Part shown: in pieces, positions 37,391 to 41,504 of the stretch
Layout: each line of letters begins with the position of its first letter
Position numbering within the stretch: position 1 is the first letter of the stretch
Source: an uncultured Opitutia bacterium
GTDB lineage: Bacteria; Verrucomicrobiota; Verrucomicrobiia; Opitutales; Opitutaceae
Length of the DNA: 41,504 nt
Reading direction: 5' to 3'
NCBI GenBank assembly: GCA_903896015.1
Contig: CAITWF010000068.1
Span: 1 to 41,504 of the forward strand
Position numbers and translations under genes: made by a program
The notes under the pieces: generated by a model
Told to the model about the DNA's origin: nothing
Seen by the model: the letters and a program-made list of their open reading frames with translations, nothing else
Databases searched by the model: none

Positions 37391-38496
37391 GAGGGTCCAA
37401 AGACATCGCTGACGATACGCGCCATCGCGTCGCGTTCGCGCTCGATGCTCGCGACGAGCGCAAACTGCGTGCGCGCACGATCGAGGTTGTGGCCGGTGCG
37501 CGCGATCCGAAAATAGACGTCGCCCTGAAGGTGATCGGCGAGGAAACGCAGGCCGGTCTCGAACGCGAGCAACTGGCCGGCGAACCCGAGATGCGCGCGC
37601 TCGGTGGCGTTGAGCACGCTACCCGCGCTCTCGAGGTAGCCCTCCACCAGCGCGCGAAAATACGGCAGCACGACGTGCATCTGCGTCGCGTCAGGATTAT
37701 CCTCGACGGTTGAGCACGCTGCCGTGCGTACCATGTCGCCGAAATCGTAGAGCGAGAGCCCGGGCATGACGGTATCGAGATCGATCACGGCGGCGGACCG
37801 GCCGGTCGCGTCGTCGAGCATGACGTTGTTGATCTTAGTGTCGTTATGCGTGACGCGCTCCGTCAACTCGCCGCGCGCAAGCAGACCGAGGAGCACGTCG
37901 GTATCCGCTTCACGGGCCAACGCGAAATCGATCTCGGCGCGCACGGCGGCGGCGCGCCCCTGCGCGTCCGTGCTCACCGCGCGGCGCAGCGCCTCGAAGC
38001 GGCTCCGCGTATGGTGAAAATTCGGGATCGTCTCGTGCAGGCGCGCGCCCGGCAGATCGGCGAGCTGCGCCTGAAACTCGCCAAACGCTCGCGCGGCCTC
38101 GCGCGCCTGTGCGGCATTCGTCACCCGATCGACCGAGTGCGCCTGCTCGATGAAATCGTAAACGCGCCACCAGTTACCCGCGGCCTCCTGGAGGCACATT
38201 GACCCAGCGCGCGTCGGCACGAGCGCGAGTGCCCGCGGCGACTTGGCCGCGAGATGAGCGGTGACCCGTCGGATGTTCTCCTGGAGCGCCGGCACATTTT
38301 TAAAAATGTGGTGATTGATTTTTTGCAGAACGTAGCGCCGCCGGCCGCTTGAGGTCGCGCAGGTCAGCGCAAACGTTTGGTTGATGTGGCCGCTGCCGTG
38401 CAGCGCGGCGGCCACGAGCCGCCCTTCCAGCGAAAACTCCGCGGCAATCGGCGCGAGTTCGGCGAGCCAGTCTTTGTTTTCAGTCGATGCGCTCAT
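37387..38496 (-). CDS. Anomeric sugar kinase of the N-acetylhexosamine 1-kinase (NahK) / APH group
   Basis: The protein has 369 residues from the ATG beginning MSASTENKDW; the longer frame upstream overlaps the nucleotidyltransferase. NahK-like marks are GSGHINQTF near 49-57, YVLQKINHHIFKN, the catalytic THNDTKINNVML and the metal-binding VIDLDTVMPG. This group phosphorylates HexNAc sugars at C1. Together with the nucleotidyltransferase directly upstream it would make an NDP-sugar. Its start overlaps the nucleotidyltransferase stop by 4 bases (ATGA). The actual sugar cannot be read from the sequence. Confidence 0.88.
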   Translation of the reverse strand: MSASTENKDWLAELAPIAAEFSLEGRLVAAALHGSGHINQTFALTCATSSGRRRYVLQKINHHIFKNVPALQENIRRVTAHLAAKSPRALALVPTRAGSMCLQEAAGNWWRVYDFIEQAHSVDRVTNAAQAREAARAFGEFQAQLADLPGARLHETIPNFHHTRSRFEALRRAVSTDAQGRAAAVRAEIDFALAREADTDVLLGLLARGELTERVTHNDTKINNVMLDDATGRSAAVIDLDTVMPGLSLYDFGDMVRTAACSTVEDNPDATQMHVVLPYFRALVEGYLESAGSVLNATERAHLGFAGQLLAFETGLRFLADHLQGDVYFRIARTGHNLDRARTQFALVASIERERDAMARIVSDVFGPS

Positions 38497-39389
38497 GCCC
38501 ACAATTTTTCCGGATAAAGCCCGCGGCCCACGAGCTCCGCAATCGCTGCGGTCACGCGCGGCTTGTCCTCGCGATACGTCACGCCGAACCACGCGCTGGC
38601 CGTCGGCAGCACGCGCACCGTGGCCTGTCCGCGCGTGATTTGCTCGGAGACGGCGGCGGGCAAATAAAACTCCGACTTCGCGTCACCGCCGCGCGCCGCA
38701 AGAAATTCACGCCATTGCCCGTCGAGCGCGGTGAACAACGCCGGCGTAAAGCCCCAGCAATTCATCGAGACAAGTTCGTCGCCGGTGAATTTATTTCCCG
38801 CCCCTGCGCCGACCTCGCTAGCGAGGATGCCGGTCTGCTCGGTGATCGAGCGAAGCGCGCCGGCCGCGTCGGCCACACACACGCCGCGCGACACCGCACC
38901 GTGCTCGGAAAGGGTATTGGCGAGCCGGAAGCCGACCATCGCGAACGCCGGTCGCTTCAACGCAAGCCCGTCCTCGCCCTGCAGAAACGCCCCGAGCTGC
39001 GCAAACGAGTCGGCGCCGTAAAAATCGTCGGCGTTGATCACGGCAAAGTTTTCCTTCACCGCCTCGCGCGCGCACCAGACCGCGTGACCCGTGCCCCACG
39101 GTTTCTCGCGTCCCGCCGGCACGACGGAGCCCGCCGGCAACGCATCGATCGACTGAAAAACATAATCAACCGCGATCGTCCCGGTGTAGCGCGCGCCGAT
39201 TTTTTCGCGGAAGAGCTCTTCAAAATCCTTCCGGATGACGAAGACCACGCGGCCGAAGCCCGCGCGCCGCGCGTCGAACACCGCGTAGTCGAGCACCGTC
39301 TCGCCCGACGGGCCGACCGGATCGATTTGCTTCAGGCCACCGTAGCGCGAACCCATGCCGGCGGCGAGAACGAGGAGCGTGGGTGACAT
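38493..39389 (-). CDS. Sugar-1-phosphate nucleotidyltransferase
   Basis: The protein has 298 residues from the ATG at 39389; the frame continues 47 codons upstream but into the neighbouring gene. The N-terminal signature is LVLAAGMGSRYGGLKQID (residues 5-22), with AVINADDFYG near 112 as the metal and sugar-binding segment. It transfers a nucleotidyl group to a sugar 1-phosphate, giving an NDP-sugar and pyrophosphate. The gene pair with a NahK-like kinase is one also seen in other sugar-using bacteria. The nucleotide and sugar are unknown. Confidence 0.88.
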   Translation of the reverse strand: MSPTLLVLAAGMGSRYGGLKQIDPVGPSGETVLDYAVFDARRAGFGRVVFVIRKDFEELFREKIGARYTGTIAVDYVFQSIDALPAGSVVPAGREKPWGTGHAVWCAREAVKENFAVINADDFYGADSFAQLGAFLQGEDGLALKRPAFAMVGFRLANTLSEHGAVSRGVCVADAAGALRSITEQTGILASEVGAGAGNKFTGDELVSMNCWGFTPALFTALDGQWREFLAARGGDAKSEFYLPAAVSEQITRGQATVRVLPTASAWFGVTYREDKPRVTAAIAELVGRGLYPEKLWA

Positions 39390-39427
39390 GGCCGCGAGCA
39401 GAAGCGATTGCGCCGCGCGGTCAACGC

Positions 39428-40906
39428 TCAGCTCGCCCACAGCCGCCGTTGCGCCTCGACAAAGCGCCCAACGATGGGGCCCTGCTGGAGATGGCGGCCG
39501 TTGACCACAAGCTGCCGCCCGCCGATCCACACTTCGCGAATCGCGCGACGCTCAAGCGAAAAGACGACGTTCGCGAGCAACGCGCCGTGCTCCGCGCCCG
39601 CGATCGACAGATCGAAAAGGTTGACGGTGAAAAAATCGGCTGGCCGTCCCACTTCGAGCGCACCGCCCGTCGCACCGAGCGCGCGTGCGCCGGCGACGGT
39701 CGCAGCGTGAAACAACATGTTCGCAACCTCCGGCGCGAGCGCCGCGCGCGATCCGCGCGACGTTCGCAACGCGTAGTCGAGCAACCGCGCGTCTTCGAGC
39801 AGATCGATCTGCACCTGCGCATCGGAGCCGAGCGCCACGGTCGCGCCGGACGCGAGCAGTTTTTCGATCGGCGCGAGGCCGAGGCCGAGATTGCGCGCCG
39901 AGGTCGGACACGCGATCACCGCCGCGCGCGCGGTGCCAAGCGTCTTGATTTCATCGTCTGTCAGATGGGCCGCTCCGATCGCGGCGAAGCGTTTGTCGAC
40001 GAGTCCACGCTCCGCGAGCCACGCGACCGGTGTGCGCTGGTGTGCGGCGGTCCAGGCTTCCACGTCAGCGGCGGCCTCTGCCACCGGCACGTGCAACCGC
40101 ATCCGCTGCGCGTGCGCATACGCCGCGATCGTTTTTAGTTCGTCGGCCGAGACGGCACCGAGGCCGTTAATCGCGAGACCGAGCCACGCCTCGTCGGCCG
40201 GAAAATTTTTCTCCATCCAGAGTCGGAGCGCTTCAGTGTCGCGCAGAAACGCGTCCGTCGCGCCCGACTGCGTGCGCGCTGGGCCGGTGTTCGCGTTCGC
40301 TACGCTGAACAGCGAGATCCGGATGCCCACTTCGTGCGCCGCGCGCAAAATCTCCTGTGCCACCCGGTTCGGCTCCGCGCTCGCCGCGGCGGCGCGATGC
40401 AGTTCGTGAAAATCGCCCACACACGTGATGCCAGCCGCGAGCATCTCCAAAAACACCATCCGCGCGGTGTCGAAAATCTCCTCGTCGGTCAGCCGCTCCG
40501 TCGCTCGCGCAAGCGCCTCGTGCCACGGCGCGCGCGGATCGTTCGCGACGCGCGACCGCGTTTCCGCCCGGCCGCGGGCGACGCGGTGCCACGCGTGCGA
40601 GTGAGCGTTGACGAGTCCCGGCAGGACCGCCTGCCCGGAAAGCCGTCGCGCCATCGCGAGATCTTTTTCCTCGCGGGAGAAACGTGCGATGCGGCCTTGA
40701 GCGTCGGCAAAAAACGCCACGCCCGACTCGAATTTTTCCCCGGTGAATACGCAGTCGGGCAGCCAGCCGAGCTCGCGTGGAGCCGCCGGCACGACTGGTT
40801 TTGGCAATGGCGCGGGAATCGCCGCTTTCGCGACCGGCGCGGAGGCGCGCGGCGCAGGCAGCCGGCTGTTCGCGGGACGCGATTGCATCATCGGTGGTTT
40901 TGCCAT
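39428..40906 (-). CDS. HutF-like amidohydrolase (formimidoylglutamate deiminase homologue) with a degraded active site
   Basis: The protein has 492 residues. It starts with a roughly 45-residue Pro/Ala-rich stretch without family similarity, then a complete amidohydrolase barrel. HutF-like segments are VNAHSHAWHRV (H102, H104), FLEMLAAGITCVGDFHELH, PVAWLAERGLVDKRF and IACPTSARNLGLG. Compared with Pseudomonas HutF from memory, H206 is N247, R209 is G250, H232 is P274 and H269 is G311, and the His of SDSHV is Q364. E277 and D362 are kept. Formimidoylglutamate deiminase activity is therefore doubtful. It may be inactive or use another substrate. It leads the minus-strand operon; the nucleotidyltransferase starts 38 bases after it. 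Confidence 0.75.
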   Translation of the reverse strand: MAKPPMMQSRPANSRLPAPRASAPVAKAAIPAPLPKPVVPAAPRELGWLPDCVFTGEKFESGVAFFADAQGRIARFSREEKDLAMARRLSGQAVLPGLVNAHSHAWHRVARGRAETRSRVANDPRAPWHEALARATERLTDEEIFDTARMVFLEMLAAGITCVGDFHELHRAAAASAEPNRVAQEILRAAHEVGIRISLFSVANANTGPARTQSGATDAFLRDTEALRLWMEKNFPADEAWLGLAINGLGAVSADELKTIAAYAHAQRMRLHVPVAEAAADVEAWTAAHQRTPVAWLAERGLVDKRFAAIGAAHLTDDEIKTLGTARAAVIACPTSARNLGLGLAPIEKLLASGATVALGSDAQVQIDLLEDARLLDYALRTSRGSRAALAPEVANMLFHAATVAGARALGATGGALEVGRPADFFTVNLFDLSIAGAEHGALLANVVFSLERRAIREVWIGGRQLVVNGRHLQQGPIVGRFVEAQRRLWAS

Positions 40907-41358
40907 GGTGCCAGCACACGCGTGGAAACCGCGCGGTCAATCGCGTTAGCGAAGCACGCGTTGCGCAAATAAGCATAGGCGGGTCTTACTTGCCCGTCTC
41001 CTTTCACGCGGCTGCAGTCAGCCGCACCGATTGCGCCTTCGCTCCAGCGCGTTTCCACGCCTTCGTCGCTACTACGCGCGAAGCTGACTTCTTGCCGCGA
41101 ATCACCCCACCTCGCTTTCCTCGCACGATCGCCGACTTTACGCTTCCGGGCTTTGATCAGTCGGGAGTTCGCGGTCTTCTGCCCGCTCCTCCACCCTTGG
41201 CGCCTCTGTAGCCGGTTCTTGTTCATCGACCCGCAATTTTGCTCCACGCTTCTTTCAGACGAACGCCTCGTGACGCCGCCCTTGCGCTTCACTACCCTTC
41301 GCCCTGATCAGGCTGGGAGAGAAACTTTCATTCTCATAGCCAGGTGACATGCTGGGCA
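40907..41358. other. Intergenic region without a supported gene; contains hairpins and possible repeat
   Basis: The open frames here are arginine- or proline-rich with no recognisable motif. A hairpin GCGGCTG/CAGCCGC (41010-41016 and 41021-41027) is seen, and near 40977-41000 TAGGCGGGTCTTACTTGCCCGTC resembles the repeat at 33572-33625. The part 41150-41235 has the look of a dispersed noncoding repeat, but that is only an impression. The promoter of the operon is probably near its left end. Confidence 0.5.
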
Positions 41359-41504
41359 ATCGGGTAGCCGGGGAGGATTACCCTGCCCAGCTCCCACACC
41401 ACCGGACGTGCGGTTCACGCATCCGGCGGTTTCGGTTGCAGTGTAATTGCCGCTTTAGCAACGGCTCGGTTGAGTGACTTTCCCCCGATGGTGAGCTTGA
41501 AGCA
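41359..41504 (-). mobile_element. 3' end of a group II intron (domains V and VI), runs off the right edge
   Basis: On the minus strand, 41398-41432 folds as a domain V-like hairpin: ACCGCCGGATGCG, a short loop, then CGC, an AC bulge and GTCCGGTGGT. Next, GCTGGG pairs with CCCGGC as domain VI, and the intron ends CTACCCGAT at 41359, which places the bulged branch A seven bases from the end. An open frame of 28 codons and a stop (41418-41504, ending QPKPPDA) leads into domain V and might be the tail of the intron protein. This is not certain. The 3' exon is the unassigned sequence to the left. Confidence 0.65.

Noticed and set aside
40888-41292. A 134-codon minus-strand frame upstream of the HutF-like gene
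   Set aside because: Arg/Lys-rich with no motif; it overlaps the start of the amidohydrolase and looks like noncoding sequence.

Overview
The window is high-GC bacterial DNA that most resembles a soil or freshwater verrucomicrobium of the Opitutaceae type. This is inferred from content, not from a marker gene: very large secreted proteins built of NHL, Ig-like and delta-60 repeats that end in the same duplicated C-terminal module, a PEP-CTERM protein, a sialate O-acetylesterase, a formylglycine sulfatase, and a fungal-size PurC. No rRNA, phage or CRISPR locus is present. One tRNA-Glu gene is present.

Layout. Both edges are group II intron sequence on the minus strand. The first 206 bases are the 5' end of an intron sitting directly behind a perfect rho-independent terminator, the site preference of class IIC introns. 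The last 146 bases carry domains V and VI of another copy. From 269 to 6619 (minus) lies a 2116-residue secreted protein with two six-bladed NHL propellers, followed upstream by tRNA-Glu. From 7.1 to 10.9 kb are housekeeping genes: purC, a cinA-like gene and a compact uvrC. From 11.0 to 15.8 kb is a 1567-residue PEP-CTERM protein made of 740-bp tandem repeats. It is followed by an orphan Dam-like adenine methyltransferase and a sialate O-acetylesterase. From 18.3 to 24.4 kb (minus) is a second giant secreted protein with about 28 delta-60 repeats. From 24.5 to 31.2 kb are mostly exported single genes: a DUF4139 (MuiA-like) protein, a sulfatase, an outer-membrane barrel, a thiol peroxidase and a DmpA-type peptidase.

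From 31.2 to 40.9 kb everything reads on the minus strand. Its upstream part (40.9 to 33.6 kb) looks like one operon. The order is a HutF-like amidohydrolase, a sugar nucleotidyltransferase, an anomeric NahK-like kinase, a PIG-L deacetylase, IolB, an ExuT-type transporter and a gluconate 5-dehydrogenase-like SDR. Three of the junctions are 4-base ATGA or GTGA overlaps. The genes suggest uptake and conversion of a sugar acid or inositol-derived compound, coupled to activation or deacetylation of an amino sugar. Below it are a CNNM/CorC membrane protein and a kinase-fold protein of unknown role.

Most worth a second look: the operon itself; the HutF homologue that has lost most of the known metal and catalytic residues; the UvrC that lacks the iron-sulfur cysteines and the central segment; the CinA with altered amidase residues; and the C-terminal module shared by the two giant secreted proteins.
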